A stretch of 64,000 bases of DNA from Ectothiorhodospiraceae bacterium BW-2. Its GTDB lineage: Bacteria; Pseudomonadota; Gammaproteobacteria; Thiohalomonadales; Thiohalomonadaceae. The first letter of the stretch is position 1. Each line of letters begins with the position of its first letter. The notes beneath the pieces were generated by a model. The model worked only from the letters and a program-made list of their open reading frames with translations, was not told the DNA's origin and made no database searches. The DNA lies in contig CP032507.1 in assembly GCA_008375315.1 (NCBI GenBank), positions 3,186,071 to 3,250,070 on the forward strand, in the 5' to 3' direction. Below, in pieces: positions 1-9,653 of this stretch. The position numbers and the translations under genes were made by a program.

Positions 1-1248
1 CTGTAACTGCCGCTCCCGCGCAATATCGGCGGTTAGATCGATCGGGAAACCGTAGGTGTCGTAGAGTTTGAATAGTAGCGCACCGGGGATAGTATCGCCC
101 TGAAGGGTCGCTAGCGACTCCTCTAGGTGGCTCATGCCTAGCTCTAGGGTTTCGGCAAAACGCTCCTCCTCCTGTAATAAGACCCGCTCAACCTGCGCCT
201 GCTGCTGGGTTAACTCTGGATAGGCTCTCCCCATCTGCGCCTCTAACGGTTGCACTAACTGGTGAAAGAAGGGCTCTTTTACCCCTAATTGATGGCCGTG
301 GCGAATCGCGCGGCGAATAATGCGACGCAACACATAGCCGCGCCCCTCATTGGAGGGGATCACCCCATCGGTGATTAAGAAGGCGCAGGAGCGAATATGA
401 TCTGCTAGCACCTTCAGCGAGGGGCTGCGCCTATCTTGACAACCGATTAGGGCGGCGGTGGCGCTGATGAGGGCCTGAAATAGATCGATATCGTAGTTAC
501 TATGAACCTGCTGTAGTACCGCCGCAAGGCGCTCTAACCCCATACCGGTATCGACCGACGGTTTAGGTAGGGGGGTTAGCTGGCCGCTGCTGTCGCGGTT
601 ATACTGCATAAAGACTAGATTCCAGATCTCGATATAGCGATCACCATCCTCCTCTGGGGTGCCAGGGGGGCCGCCGGGGATAGCCTCACCGTGGTCGTAA
701 AATATCTCACTACAGGGGCCGCAGGGGCCGGTATCGCCCATGGCCCAAAAGTTGTCGCTCTCGTAGCGTTTACCGGCTTTATCGCCAATGCGACTAAATC
801 GTTGCGGATCGACCTTAATCTCGTTTAGCCAGATAGTCGCCGCTTCGTCATCTTCGGCATAGACGGTAACCCAAAGCCTCTCCGGCGGTAGTTGGCAGGT
901 ATCGGTTAAAAACTCCCAGGCGTAGCGAATCGCATCGCGCTTGAAGTAGTCGCCAAAGCTGAAGTTGCCTAGCATCTCAAAGAAGGTATGGTGGCGGGCG
1001 GTGTAGCCAACATTCTCTAAATCGTTATGTTTACCACCGGCACGAACACAGCGCTGCGAGGTGGTAGCGCGTTGATAACTGCGCTTTTCGGTGCCCAAAA
1101 AGGTCTCTTTAAACTGCACCATACCGGCGTTGGTAAAGAGCAGGGTCGGATCATTGGCCGGTACTAGCGAGCTGCTAGCGACGATCTGGTGGCCTCGGGT
1201 GGCAAAGAACTCTAAAAAAGCGTCTCGAATCTGCTGGCTGCTGGTCAT
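1..1248 (-). CDS. alaS: alanine-tRNA ligase, N-terminal part (runs off the left edge)
   Basis: Alanyl-tRNA synthetase charges tRNA-Ala in the cytoplasm. About 416 codons of the N-terminal half are visible: the class II aminoacylation core starts [15 protein letters not shown], followed by the family signatures [31 protein letters not shown] and [17 protein letters not shown], and near the edge the [16 protein letters not shown] segment. The ATG at 1246-1248 matches the usual AlaRS N-terminus. Only a weak purine-rich ribosome site precedes it. The editing and C-Ala domains lie outside the window. It follows recA and recX on the same strand, the usual gammaproteobacterial order. The reading frame shows no stop or frameshift. 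Identification is firm. Confidence 0.97.
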   Translation of the reverse strand, partial: MTSSQQIRDAFLEFFATRGHQIVASSSLVPANDPTLLFTNAGMVQFKETFLGTEKRSYQRATTSQRCVRAGGKHNDLENVGYTARHHTFFEMLGNFSFGDYFKRDAIRYAWEFLTDTCQLPPERLWVTVYAEDDEAATIWLNEIKVDPQRFSRIGDKAGKRYESDNFWAMGDTGPCGPCSEIFYDHGEAIPGGPPGTPEEDGDRYIEIWNLVFMQYNRDSSGQLTPLPKPSVDTGMGLERLAAVLQQVHSNYDIDLFQALISATAALIGCQDRRSPSLKVLADHIRSCAFLITDGVIPSNEGRGYVLRRIIRRAIRHGHQLGVKEPFFHQLVQPLEAQMGRAYPELTQQQAQVERVLLQEEERFAETLELGMSHLEESLATLQGDTIPGALLFKLYDTYGFPIDLTADIARERQLQ

Positions 1249-1293
1249 CACAATCTCATCTTCAGGAACTTAAAATAGGTAGGGGTAGGGGGG

Positions 1294-1782
1294 TCAACGG
1301 GGGAGGGTTAGCGCATAGCGAATCTGTTCGCTCTCGAATCCGTGCTGCTGCAAGTAGCGCTGCTGCTTAGCTCGTTCGGCGGCAGAGGTGGCCACTGTGT
1401 GGTGTTTTTGGTGGCACTGTCGCGCTAGCTCAAACCAGTCGCACTCGGCTTGCTGTAGCTGTCTGGCAACTGTTTCGCGATCGATGCCTCGCTGCTGTAA
1501 CTCTTGGGCAATTCGGCGCGGGCCATACCCTTTGGCAGCACGAGAGCGGATATAGCTCTCGCTGTAGCGCTCACGGTCAAGGCTCCCTTCATCCTCAAGG
1601 CGAGCGAGAGTCTGGGCGACGATCTCACTATCGTAGCCACGACTCTGTAACTTGCGCTCTAGCTCGGCAGGGGCGTGATCTCGGGGGGCAAGCAGTTTAA
1701 GCCCCTGCCGGTAACAGTGCTGTAGCTCTGCTGCGGTTGAGGCTTCAGCCAAGCAGATCACCCTCAGCGGGGGGCTCTTCAT
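1294..1782 (-). CDS. recX: RecA regulatory protein RecX
   Basis: RecX binds RecA filaments and modulates recombinase and coprotease activity. The product (about 162 aa; E. coli RecX is 166) has the three-helix repeats of the family: [14 protein letters not shown] in the first, [27 protein letters not shown] in the central and most conserved one, and a C-terminal [20 protein letters not shown] repeat. The start is ambiguous. In-frame candidates are a GTG at 1800 and ATGs at 1788 and 1782, none with a clear Shine-Dalgarno, and all overlap the 3' end of recA (stop at 1745), so translation is probably coupled to recA. Confidence 0.9.
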   Translation of the reverse strand: MKSPPLRVICLAEASTAAELQHCYRQGLKLLAPRDHAPAELERKLQSRGYDSEIVAQTLARLEDEGSLDRERYSESYIRSRAAKGYGPRRIAQELQQRGIDRETVARQLQQAECDWFELARQCHQKHHTVATSAAERAKQQRYLQQHGFESEQIRYALTLPR

Positions 1783-2803
1783 CGGCATGGGCGCTATCAC
1801 TCTTAGCGACGGTGGTGGTGATTAACAGCTCACGAATTTTTTGCTCGATCTCGGTGGTAGTCTCAGGGTTATCTTTAAAAAATTGGCGGGCGTTCTCTTT
1901 TCCCTGGCCGATGCGTTCGCTACCGTAGCTATACCAAGCCCCCGACTTTTCGATCAAGTTGTGTTTAACGCCTAAATCGAGAATTTCGCCCTCGCGAGAG
2001 CACCCCTCGCCCCACATAATATCAAACTCAGCCTGTTTGAATGGGGGGGCCATCTTATTTTTAACCACTTTAACCCGCGTCTCATTGCCAAGAATCTCAT
2101 CGCCCTTCTTCACCGAACCGATACGGCGGATATCGAGCCGAACCGAGGAGTAGAACTTAAGGGCATTACCGCCGGTGGTGGTCTCGGGACTGCCGAACAT
2201 GACCCCGATCTTCATTCGAATTTGGTTAATAAAGACCACCAGCGAGTTAGTGCGTTTGATATTCGCGGTCAGTTTTCGTAGTGCCTGTGACATCAACCGC
2301 GCCTGCAGACCGACATGGGAGTCGCCCATATCGCCTTCGATCTCCGCTTTCGGGGTGAGGGCAGCGACCGAATCGACCACGACGACATCGATGGCACCTG
2401 AGCGCACCAACATATCGGCAATCTCCAGCGCCTGTTCGCCGGTATCGGGCTGGGAGACTAGCAGATCATCGACATTGACTCCCAGCTTTTCGGCGTAGAT
2501 AGGATCGAGGGCGTGCTCTGCATCGATAAAAGCGCAGGTACCCCCCATCTTTTGTGCCTCAGCAATCACCTGTAGGGTGAGGGTGGTCTTACCGGATGAC
2601 TCGGGGCCGTAAATCTCAACCACACGGCCACGGGGGAGCCCCCCTATGCCGAGCGCAATATCGAGCCCTAGCGAACCGGTCGAAATCACCTGTACATCGC
2701 GCGGGGCAGTTGAATCGCCCATGCGCATGACCGAGCCTTTACCAAACTGCTTCTCAATCTGTCCGAGTGCCGCGTTTAGCGCTTTGCGTTTGTTATCGTC
2801 CAT
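1745..2803 (-). CDS. recA: recombinase RecA
   Basis: RecA forms filaments on single-stranded DNA, drives homologous strand exchange and triggers LexA cleavage in the SOS response. The 352-aa product is near the usual length (353 in E. coli). Visible signatures are Walker A GPESSGKT at residues 66-73, the strand [18 protein letters not shown], the L1/L2 region with [13 protein letters not shown] and [12 protein letters not shown], and an acidic C-terminal tail. The open frame extends to 2857, but the ATG at 2803 gives the standard [24 protein letters not shown]-terminus and has an AAAGAGAG ribosome site. I found no clean CTGT-N8-ACAG LexA box in the 105 bases upstream. First gene of recA-recX-alaS. 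Confidence 0.98.
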   Translation of the reverse strand: MDDNKRKALNAALGQIEKQFGKGSVMRMGDSTAPRDVQVISTGSLGLDIALGIGGLPRGRVVEIYGPESSGKTTLTLQVIAEAQKMGGTCAFIDAEHALDPIYAEKLGVNVDDLLVSQPDTGEQALEIADMLVRSGAIDVVVVDSVAALTPKAEIEGDMGDSHVGLQARLMSQALRKLTANIKRTNSLVVFINQIRMKIGVMFGSPETTTGGNALKFYSSVRLDIRRIGSVKKGDEILGNETRVKVVKNKMAPPFKQAEFDIMWGEGCSREGEILDLGVKHNLIEKSGAWYSYGSERIGQGKENARQFFKDNPETTTEIEQKIRELLITTTVAKSDSAHADEEPPAEGDLLG

Positions 2804-2908
2804 ACTCTCTTTGCCTAGTTGAAATGAATGACCCATACCACTGGGGGCTATTATCACACAGCTTATTGCTGCCTTGAAAGGGCGTGTGGTTCAAAAAATC
2901 TCTCTCGC

Positions 2909-5308
2909 CTAGCGACGCGGTAGCAGTGACACGATAGCCGTCGCCGGAAGTGGATGAGAGAAGAGGTAGCCCTGTAGGTAGTTGACCCCTAGCTGCTGTA
3001 ACGCCTGCTGCTGTTGTGGCAGCTCTACCCCTTCGGCAATGACTTCGATATTAAGCTCCTGTGCCATGGTGATTATGGCGCGAACGAGGCTGACATCCCC
3101 CCCGTCGATACCCAAATTAGCGATAAAGGAGGGATCGATTTTGAGCGTATCGATTTGAAAACGGTTTAAATAGCCGAGGGCAGAGTAGCCGGTACCGAAA
3201 TCATCAATGGTAATTCTGACGCCAGCTGAGCGTAGTTGCGCTAGCTGTTGCGAGATAGTGAGCCGCTTATCGATAAGTAACCCTTCGGTAATCTCCAGCT
3301 CTAACTGATCTGGCTCAATACTGTAGTGGGGCAGTAGGTGTAGCACCTCATCGACAAAGTGGGGCTGGATAAACTGCCGCGCCGAGACATTCACCCTCAT
3401 GCGATAGATAGCGAAGCCGTCACAACGCCACTTAGCGAGCTGCTGCAGCGCCTGTTGCAATACAAAGTGGCCGATGGCACCAATCTCACCGATATCTTCG
3501 GCGATAGGGATAAACTCATCGGGTAAAATCTCCTCCTCCCCAGCGCTCGCAGGGTGCCAGCGCAGCAGCGCTTCGACTTGAGTAATTTGACCACTGACAG
3601 CATCGATAATGGGCTGATAGTAGAGCTCAAATGCCTGCTCTGCTAGCGCATTGCGAAGACGCTGCTCTAGCTCTAGTCGCCGTGTAATCGACTCATTGAG
3701 TGAGGCGGTAAAGTAGTGGTAGTTGCCTTTGCCTTCGGCCTTGGCCTGATACATAGCCGCATCGGCATTTTTCAGTAGCTGCGATGGCTCTTGACCATCT
3801 TCGGGGAAGAGGGTGATGCCGATACTGCAACCGATGTGGAGCTCATGCCCCTCAATTTGGATCGGTTGATGCAGCGTCTCTATAATGCGCTGGCTAACCC
3901 GCTGGCTGGAGAGGTGATCAGGGGTATCGGACATTAAGATTAGAAATTCATCACCTCCGAGACGAGCGAGGATATCCTCCTGTCGCAGCAGTTGACTAAC
4001 CAGCTTGGCAACCTGCTGGAGCAGTCTGTCGCCGGCCTCATGGCCGAGAGAGTCGTTAACCTGTTTAAAGTTGTCGAGATCAAAAAAGATGACCGCAATC
4101 GTGTTGTGGCGACGCTCGGCACTCGCTAGTGTCTGTTTGAGTCGGTTAAGTGCCATCGCTCGGTTAGGTAGGCCGGTGAGCGTGTCAAAGTTGGCCTGTC
4201 GAAACAGCTTTGCCTCATAAGTTTTGCGCAGGCTGATATCCTCTTTAATGGCGACAAAGTGGCTAATCTGCCCCTGTTCATCTTTAATCGGGGAGATGGT
4301 GACACTCTCCCAGTAGAGTTCGCCGCTCTTTTTGCGATTGCACAGCTCGCCGTTCCACACCTCGCCGGCACGAATTGTGCGCCATAACTTATGGTAGGTC
4401 TTTGGGGATGTTTTACCCGACTTTAGCAGGCGTGGATTTTGACCGAGTACCTCGGCGGCGCTATAACCGGTAATCTTACTAAATGGGGGGTTGACATACT
4501 CAATCGTGCCCGCTGTGTTGGTAATAATGACTGAGGCGTGGCTCTGCTCTACCGCACTCGAGAGCTTTCGTAGCGCCTCGCGCTCCTCACGGATGTGGAT
4601 CATCATACGGTTAAAACCGATGGTTAACTCCCCCATCTCATCGTGTGTGACGATGGAGACAGGGTGTTCTAGATCGCCATTAGCGACTCGTTGCATCCCT
4701 AGCAGCAGTGACCGTATCGGTGCGATCACTTGGGTACGAAAGACTAGATAGATCGCGGCACCGAGCAGGATAATCGAGCCGAGATAGAGCAAAATATAGT
4801 GGTAGATACCGGTCTGAATCTGCCGCTGGCTTGGCGTTTTGTCGGCAAAAATCGTGATCTCTCCCAGTTTTTGCTGCTCAAAGTCGATATCGAACTGTAG
4901 TTGCATCGCCTCTGGGTGCGCGGCGAGCCGCTGCTGTAACAGCTCTATCGCCTCATGAGAACCGTGCTCCTGCTCCGTTGTAGTTAGCAGCCGCATAGTA
5001 GGATCGATATAGGTGGTCAGTGCGTTTTGCTGGCTATCGGTCACTAGTACAAACAGAATTTCTGGGTGGCGGCTAATTTCGATAACATAGTCATTGAGTG
5101 TGGTCAGATCGTAGGCGAGCAGGCTCTCTGGGGCGATAAGGGCGAAAAATTGACCGAGACTGGCTACTTTGTACTCTAACTGCTGCTCACCGAGTCGGTA
5201 TTGGCGCTCAATCAGATAGCTAGTGGAGAGTCCTAGCGTGGTCACTAAGATTAATATGGTCAGAGCGATAAAACGCAGCGCTAGCGAAGAGTGGGGCAGT
5301 GGACGCAT
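2909..5308 (-). CDS. membrane-bound HAMP-PAS-GGDEF-EAL protein
   Basis: Predicted bifunctional c-di-GMP cyclase/phosphodiesterase of 799 aa in the inner membrane. In order: transmembrane helix at about 10-33, a periplasmic sensor region to about 165, a second helix LLYLGSIILLGAAIYLVF, HAMP (ending GELTIGFNRMM), PAS (VIITNTAGTIEYVNPPFSKITGY), GGDEF and EAL. The cyclase motif GGDEF is intact and is preceded by RQED, a typical RxxD inhibitory site. The EAL domain keeps VEALLRW, ITEGLL, DDFGTGYS, LKIDPSF and VIAEGVE, so both halves may be active. Its ATG directly abuts the stop of the upstream PhnD-like binding protein gene (5309-6208), so the two are translationally coupled. The same pair recurs at 26794-30137. 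The ligand is unknown. Confidence 0.92.
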   Translation of the reverse strand: MRPLPHSSLALRFIALTILILVTTLGLSTSYLIERQYRLGEQQLEYKVASLGQFFALIAPESLLAYDLTTLNDYVIEISRHPEILFVLVTDSQQNALTTYIDPTMRLLTTTEQEHGSHEAIELLQQRLAAHPEAMQLQFDIDFEQQKLGEITIFADKTPSQRQIQTGIYHYILLYLGSIILLGAAIYLVFRTQVIAPIRSLLLGMQRVANGDLEHPVSIVTHDEMGELTIGFNRMMIHIREEREALRKLSSAVEQSHASVIITNTAGTIEYVNPPFSKITGYSAAEVLGQNPRLLKSGKTSPKTYHKLWRTIRAGEVWNGELCNRKKSGELYWESVTISPIKDEQGQISHFVAIKEDISLRKTYEAKLFRQANFDTLTGLPNRAMALNRLKQTLASAERRHNTIAVIFFDLDNFKQVNDSLGHEAGDRLLQQVAKLVSQLLRQEDILARLGGDEFLILMSDTPDHLSSQRVSQRIIETLHQPIQIEGHELHIGCSIGITLFPEDGQEPSQLLKNADAAMYQAKAEGKGNYHYFTASLNESITRRLELEQRLRNALAEQAFELYYQPIIDAVSGQITQVEALLRWHPASAGEEEILPDEFIPIAEDIGEIGAIGHFVLQQALQQLAKWRCDGFAIYRMRVNVSARQFIQPHFVDEVLHLLPHYSIEPDQLELEITEGLLIDKRLTISQQLAQLRSAGVRITIDDFGTGYSALGYLNRFQIDTLKIDPSFIANLGIDGGDVSLVRAIITMAQELNIEVIAEGVELPQQQQALQQLGVNYLQGYLFSHPLPATAIVSLLPRR

Positions 5309-6208
5309 TTAATAGGTTTCACCTAACACCTGCTTAACAAGATGACGAACTCTCTCGTAGTCGGCATCGGTCGCCGGATGGAGTCCGGTCAGCTTGGCCT
5401 GTTCGAGTAGCGCTCTGCCGGTTGCCGTTGCAGAGAGCGTGGTGAGCAGTCTGCTTAGCTGCTGTCGTTGCTCGATCGGCATCTCGGGAGCGACTGCCCA
5501 CGGTAGGTGGGGAATCGCTTCACTTATCTGTAGCTGTTTTAGCGCACTAACATCGATACGCTCGGTGATCATCGGTAGGCGGGCGACTATTTCACCCGCA
5601 GCTGCGGCATCGGCCTGCTTAAAATAGACCGAAAAGACCGAGTTAAGGGGGGTAATGGCAAATTTCTGCTGATAGTCGCCCTGCTGCAGACCGGCTTTCT
5701 GTAGCATGGCGATGGGAATAATGTAGCTCATCATCGCGCTCTTATCGCCGCCAAAGATGAGGGTACGACCTCGTAGCTGTGACAGCGACTCAATGCCGCT
5801 ATCGCGACGCACATAGAGGGCGGAGGCGATACTGCGCTCGCCGAACTCCTCGTTAGCGACAATCGCCTCATAACCGTAGTGGGCATGGGCCTTAATGTAG
5901 TGGTACTGATTAAAGTGAACTAGATCGAATTCACGCCGAGCAACCTGCCCCCAAAAGGTGGCAAAGTCGCGGGCTGTGACTAGCTCCACCTCTCTGTTTA
6001 ACTCGGCTGAAAGGTGGTTAATGAGTGGGGTGAAGAGTGTGACTGTCTGGCGGGCATTGCGGCGCGGAAAGATCCCGACAACTAGCGTGTCAGCCACCGC
6101 GCTCGCGCCACTTTGCGCTAGCGCGACAGGCGGGAAGGCGAGCTCTGTGAACAGCCACAGCGCAATAGAGAGTCTCCAGAGGGGACGGGTCATAGCTAGG
6201 GGTGCCAT
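5309..6208 (-). CDS. periplasmic PhnD-like substrate-binding protein
   Basis: A 299-aa protein of the phosphate/phosphite/phosphonate-binding (PhnD, SBP_bac) type. An N-terminal signal peptide ends near PPVALAQ. The family pattern follows: VVGIFPRRN, LINHLSAELNREVELV, FDLVHFNQYHYIKA, LRGRTLIFGGDKSAM and PLNSVFSVYFKQADAAAAGE. No ABC permease or ATPase gene lies nearby. The only partner is the downstream GGDEF-EAL gene, whose ATG touches this stop codon, so a sensing role is inferred rather than transport. ATGs at 6208 and 6193 are both possible; the second gives a more compact signal peptide. It starts 15 bases after the typA stop and may be co-transcribed with typA. Confidence 0.85.
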   Translation of the reverse strand: MAPLAMTRPLWRLSIALWLFTELAFPPVALAQSGASAVADTLVVGIFPRRNARQTVTLFTPLINHLSAELNREVELVTARDFATFWGQVARREFDLVHFNQYHYIKAHAHYGYEAIVANEEFGERSIASALYVRRDSGIESLSQLRGRTLIFGGDKSAMMSYIIPIAMLQKAGLQQGDYQQKFAITPLNSVFSVYFKQADAAAAGEIVARLPMITERIDVSALKQLQISEAIPHLPWAVAPEMPIEQRQQLSRLLTTLSATATGRALLEQAKLTGLHPATDADYERVRHLVKQVLGETY

Positions 6209-6223
6209 GGGAGAGGGCAGCGG

Positions 6224-8035
6224 CTAACCGCGTCCTGCCCGTTTGCGATCATTTTCGGTTAACCCCCGTTTACGAATGCGAATATGGTTTGGAGTCACTT
6301 CGACTAACTCATCGTCATCGATAAACTCCAGCGCCTGCTCTAGTGACATTCGGATCGGTGGGGTGAGCAGTATATTCTCATCGGAGCCGGCGGCGCGAAT
6401 ATTGGTTAGCTGTTTGGCCTTTAGCGGGTTGACTGTCAGATCGTTATTACGGCTATGGATACCGATAACCATCCCCTCATAGACCTCGTCACCGTGGCCG
6501 ATAAAGAGTCGCCCGCGCTCCTGTAGATTAAATAGCGCATAGGCGAGCGCCTTTCCCGGCGCATTGCTGATTAATACCCCGTTAATCCGACTACCGTAGC
6601 TTCCCCCCTTAAAGGGGCCGTAGTGGTCAAATACGCTATAGATTAGGCCAGTCCCTTGGGTTGCGGTTAAAAATTCGGTACGAAAGCCGATCAGGCCACG
6701 ACTAGGGATAATATAGTCGAGTCGTACCCGCCCTTTGCCGTCGGGGATCATATCTTTTAACTCCCCCCCTCGTTCGCCTAACTTCTCCATCACGCTCCCT
6801 TGATGGCTATCTTCGATATCGACCGTTAACTGCTCAAACGGCTCCTGCTGCTGGCCATCGATATCGCGCAGAATCACCTCGGGACGGGAGACTCCGAGCT
6901 CATACCCCTCGCGGCGCATATTTTCAATTAACACCGATAGGTGCAGCTCGCCGCGACCGGAGACACGAAAGCGATCGGGATCGTCAGTATCCTCTACCCG
7001 CAGTGCCACATTGTGCAACAGCTCCCGTTCGAGTCGCTCCCTGATCTGGCGTGAGGTGACATATTTGCCATCCTTGCCGGCAAAGGGGGAGGTGTTCACC
7101 TGAAAGGTCATGCTGACGGTCGGCTCATCGACCGAAAGAGGGACTAGCGCCTCGACCGCCTTAGGATCGCACAGAGTATCGGAGATATAGAGCGGATCGA
7201 TACCGGTAAAGGCGATAATATCCCCAGCCTGAGCTTCGGGAACTTCGATCCGCTCTAGCCCTAAAAAGCCGAAAATTTGTAACAGACGGCCATTGCGCCG
7301 TTTGCCGTCGCTATCGACAACGGTGACCGCCGTGTTGGTTTTAACACTGCCACGGGTGATGCGACCGATGCCGATAACACCGACATAGCTGTTGTAGTCG
7401 AGCTGCGACACTTGGAGCTGAAACGGATCTTCAAGCTCGACCTGTGGCGGGTGCACATGGTCGATAATGGTCTGAAACAGCGGTACCATATCGCCGGAGC
7501 TAACCCCCTCCTCTAGCGCAGCGAAGCCGGCGAGACCGGAGGCGTAAACTACCGGAAAGTCGAGCTGCTCATCGGTCGCACCGAGGCGATCAAAGAGATC
7601 GAAAGTCTGATCTAGTACCCACGAGGGGCGGGCACCGGGGCGATCGACCTTATTAATCACCACAATCGGTTTTAAGCCGCGGCTTAGCGCCTTTTGGGTC
7701 ACAAAGCGAGTCTGCGGCATCGGCCCTTCGACCGCATCGACTAACAGCAGTACCGAATCGACCATCGATAGCACCCGCTCCACTTCGCCACCAAAGTCGG
7801 CGTGTCCGGGGGTATCAACGATATTAACCCGATACTCTCCCCAACGAATGGCGGTATTTTTAGCCAAAATGGTAATACCGCGCTCCCTCTCTAGGGCATT
7901 GGAGTCCATGGCTCGCTCCTCTAGCTGGGTGCGGGCATCTAGGGTATCAGACTGCTTTAACAGCTGGTCAACCAGGGTGGTTTTACCATGGTCAACATGG
8001 GCAATAATGGCGATATTTCGCAAATTTTCGATCAC
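6224..8035 (-). CDS. typA: ribosome-associated GTPase TypA/BipA
   Basis: Translational GTPase of the EF-G/LepA group that acts on 50S assembly and stress adaptation. Its 603 aa match the family length (607 in E. coli). The G1 motif [11 protein letters not shown]3 [16 protein letters not shown] and G4 [10 protein letters not shown] are visible, followed by domain II and the BipA-specific C-terminal segment with [19 protein letters not shown] and the basic tail [18 protein letters not shown]. It is probably expressed from its own promoter in the 186-base spacer to the divergent small gene at 8222. Confidence 0.97.
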   Translation of the reverse strand: MIENLRNIAIIAHVDHGKTTLVDQLLKQSDTLDARTQLEERAMDSNALERERGITILAKNTAIRWGEYRVNIVDTPGHADFGGEVERVLSMVDSVLLLVDAVEGPMPQTRFVTQKALSRGLKPIVVINKVDRPGARPSWVLDQTFDLFDRLGATDEQLDFPVVYASGLAGFAALEEGVSSGDMVPLFQTIIDHVHPPQVELEDPFQLQVSQLDYNSYVGVIGIGRITRGSVKTNTAVTVVDSDGKRRNGRLLQIFGFLGLERIEVPEAQAGDIIAFTGIDPLYISDTLCDPKAVEALVPLSVDEPTVSMTFQVNTSPFAGKDGKYVTSRQIRERLERELLHNVALRVEDTDDPDRFRVSGRGELHLSVLIENMRREGYELGVSRPEVILRDIDGQQQEPFEQLTVDIEDSHQGSVMEKLGERGGELKDMIPDGKGRVRLDYIIPSRGLIGFRTEFLTATQGTGLIYSVFDHYGPFKGGSYGSRINGVLISNAPGKALAYALFNLQERGRLFIGHGDEVYEGMVIGIHSRNNDLTVNPLKAKQLTNIRAAGSDENILLTPPIRMSLEQALEFIDDDELVEVTPNHIRIRKRGLTENDRKRAGRG

Positions 8036-8221
8036 AGACGGACTCTCCGGCGGTTAAAAGGGGGCATTGTAGCCAATGGCGTGCCGTAGCGCATCCTGAT
8101 TAGCGTGCAGATTGGCAATTTTATCGCCCTTTCTGATTCAGAAACCGAAGTGGAGGGCGATAACTCTGGGTAGGTGACTAAAGGCAAGCCCAGCAGGGCG
8201 CACAGAGCTAGGAGGAGGCTT

Positions 8222-8401
8222 ATGGACGATGCTATCTCTCGTCCGCACAATATTATGCTCAACTTCTTCGATTCAGAGGAGCAGCAGCTAGAGCTACTGA
8301 TGAAGCTGACCGGTAAATCGCGCGAGGTACTGCTAGCGCAACTCGGTTTAGGCTCTCAAACTGAGCATACGCGGGAGCTGACACAGCCGCAGCAGGCGTA
8401 A
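8222..8401 (+). CDS. 59-aa small protein of unknown function
   Basis: The start is set by a strong AGGAGG ribosome site six bases before the ATG at 8222; the open frame extends upstream to 8174 but without such a site. The product begins MDDAISRPHNIMLNFFDSEE and contains a helical stretch EQQLELLMKLTGKSREVLLAQLGL followed by a polar tail. It has no signal peptide, cysteines or membrane segment. It is divergent from typA and convergent with the FlhB-like gene (19 bases apart). I do not recognise the family. The ribosome site and the acidic/helical composition make it likely to be a real gene. Confidence 0.6.
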   Translation: MDDAISRPHNIMLNFFDSEEQQLELLMKLTGKSREVLLAQLGLGSQTEHTRELTQPQQA

Positions 8402-8420
8402 TCGCCCTAGCTAGGGCGAG

Positions 8421-8726
8421 TCAATCGGAAAAAGGGCGCTGTTCTAGCGCCTCCTGTTTTAACTTATAGACAAAGGCGATAATTTCGGCCACAGCGACAT
8501 AGAGCTTGACTGGAATCTCCTCGCCGAGTGGAATTTGTGCTAAGAGTGCCGAGAGTTCTGGATCTTGATGCAGCGGGATTTGGTGCTCGTTCGCAACTTC
8601 AATAATCCGCTTAGCGATCTCTCCCCCCCCTTTAGCGGTGACCACAGGGGCTCCCTGACCATCATATTTTAGGGCGATAGCCCAGTTAATAGCGTTGGCA
8701 TTTTTCGGTGGGGAATCACTAGACAT
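8421..8726 (-). CDS. FlhB-like (EscU/YscU C-terminal type) protein
   Basis: A 101-aa stand-alone protein resembling the cytoplasmic C-terminal domain of FlhB, the flagellar export-switch family. It has AIALKYDGQGAPVVTAKGGGEIAKRIIEVANEHQIPLHQDPELSALLAQIPLGEEIPVKLYVAVAEIIAF-type sequence, without the NPTH autocleavage motif. Such proteins commonly follow a FliK-like gene, here at 9757-11982. A 1000-bp IS has landed between the two. The current ATG and the first bases of codon 2 come from the IS end; removing the IS and one TA copy restores ATG AGT AGT GAT, still Met-Ser-Ser-Asp. The upstream sequence is now IS DNA with only a weak AAAGAAA ribosome site, so expression may have changed. Confidence 0.85.
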   Translation of the reverse strand: MSSDSPPKNANAINWAIALKYDGQGAPVVTAKGGGEIAKRIIEVANEHQIPLHQDPELSALLAQIPLGEEIPVKLYVAVAEIIAFVYKLKQEALEQRPFSD

Positions 8727-8736
8727 GTTTCTTTTT

Positions 8737-9144
8737 TTAAATCAATGGGTTAGCGAGAGAGAAATTCCAGATTCCAGCGCATATTCCTAGTATTTTGCTA
8801 TATAACTTGACGGAATGAGTTCTTAATCTATCAGCTAAAGCTCTAAAACGTTTTAGCCCACCAATGCTATGTTCAACGAAAATCCTCTCAGAACCAACCA
8901 TTTTATTTTCTGCTTTTTGCTCATCTGTCAATGAGCCATTTTTAGGTTTTTTATGTGGAATTTTTATTGAGTTAAAATCATAAACAGACTCAATACCAAG
9001 AAACCCTAAATCAACATTTGCATTCATATTTTCAAACCAGTTTTCCATCGGATCAAATTCTTGCTTCATCATTGAAAAATCATGTACACTACCTGCATAT
9101 GGCATACTTATATATGGGATATTTCTTCCAGAGGTTGCAATCAC
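8737..9144 (-). CDS. IS5-type transposase, C-terminal frame (orfB)
   Basis: C-terminal part of the transposase, read in the -1 frame relative to the upstream frame. It holds the second catalytic Asp in PYAGSVHDFSMMK and the catalytic Glu in RIFVEHSIGGLKRFRAL, a typical IS5-family end. The frame is open upstream of its first ATG back to the A9 run at about 9162-9170, where the sequence continues as KKKRHTVKALVIATSGRN, so it is probably made only as a frameshift fusion with the 9153-9653 frame (about 305 aa in total). It stops 10 bases before the FlhB-like start. Confidence 0.82.
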   Translation of the reverse strand: MIATSGRNIPYISMPYAGSVHDFSMMKQEFDPMENWFENMNANVDLGFLGIESVYDFNSIKIPHKKPKNGSLTDEQKAENKMVGSERIFVEHSIGGLKRFRALADRLRTHSVKLYSKILGICAGIWNFSLANPLI

Positions 9145-9152
9145 TAAAGCCT

Positions 9153-9653
9153 TTACTGTATGCCTTTTTTTTTACCTGAAAAATGTTCTTTTTGTCTATC
9201 ATATTCTGATGGTCTTTGTTTCGGTTGCTCGGTTGCGTCTATGAGTATGTTTTCGATATTATTTTTCTCAAAAAACTCTTTAAATTCAGTGGGATCCTTA
9301 AATTTTCTAATTGGCATACATTCTAACTCATTTAATGCGTGCTCCAAAACAGAGAGACCAAATGCTTGAATTTTGTGCGCATAAGATGATGATATTCCAG
9401 CCACAAAACCCAAGTTATCATAAGTTAATCCACTCTTTAAACTGAACAGCGTAAAAAATAAAAGTTCCTCTGTGTTTTTGATACAGAATTCATCACCAAT
9501 TTCAATCGTATTTTTAAGTAATTTCGATTCGATAATACTAGAGTGGCTTTTTTCGAAAGTTTCCAAAATTAAGTAAAACTGCTTTTTCTTTATGCCAGTA
9601 GCAGCAGCCCAACCTCTATCAGTATTTAACTCTGATGTGCTAAATTTCATCAT
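9153..9653 (-). CDS. IS5-type transposase, N-terminal frame (orfA)
   Basis: This 166-aa frame holds the helix-turn-helix-like region (GLTYDNLGFVAGISSSYAHKIQ) and the first catalytic Asp in ILIDATEQPKQRPSEY, followed by the family motif EHFSGKKK. It ends in GIQ after a run of nine A residues in the coding strand. Shifting by -1 at that run continues into KKRHTVKALVIATSG and the C-terminal frame. The organisation matches programmed -1 frameshifting known in IS5-family elements, so the IS may still be active. A simple indel mutation cannot be excluded. Confidence 0.82.
   Translation of the reverse strand: MMKFSTSELNTDRGWAAATGIKKKQFYLILETFEKSHSSIIESKLLKNTIEIGDEFCIKNTEELLFFTLFSLKSGLTYDNLGFVAGISSSYAHKIQAFGLSVLEHALNELECMPIRKFKDPTEFKEFFEKNNIENILIDATEQPKQRPSEYDRQKEHFSGKKKGIQ

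Noticed and set aside
2175-2498. 107-aa open frame on the plus strand opposite recA
   Set aside because: It is antisense to a fully conserved recA region, has no ribosome site and no recognisable domain.
2804-2908. LexA (SOS) box upstream of recA
   Set aside because: CTGTGTGATAATAG resembles half of a CTGT-N8-ACAG box, but the second half-site is missing, so it was not annotated.
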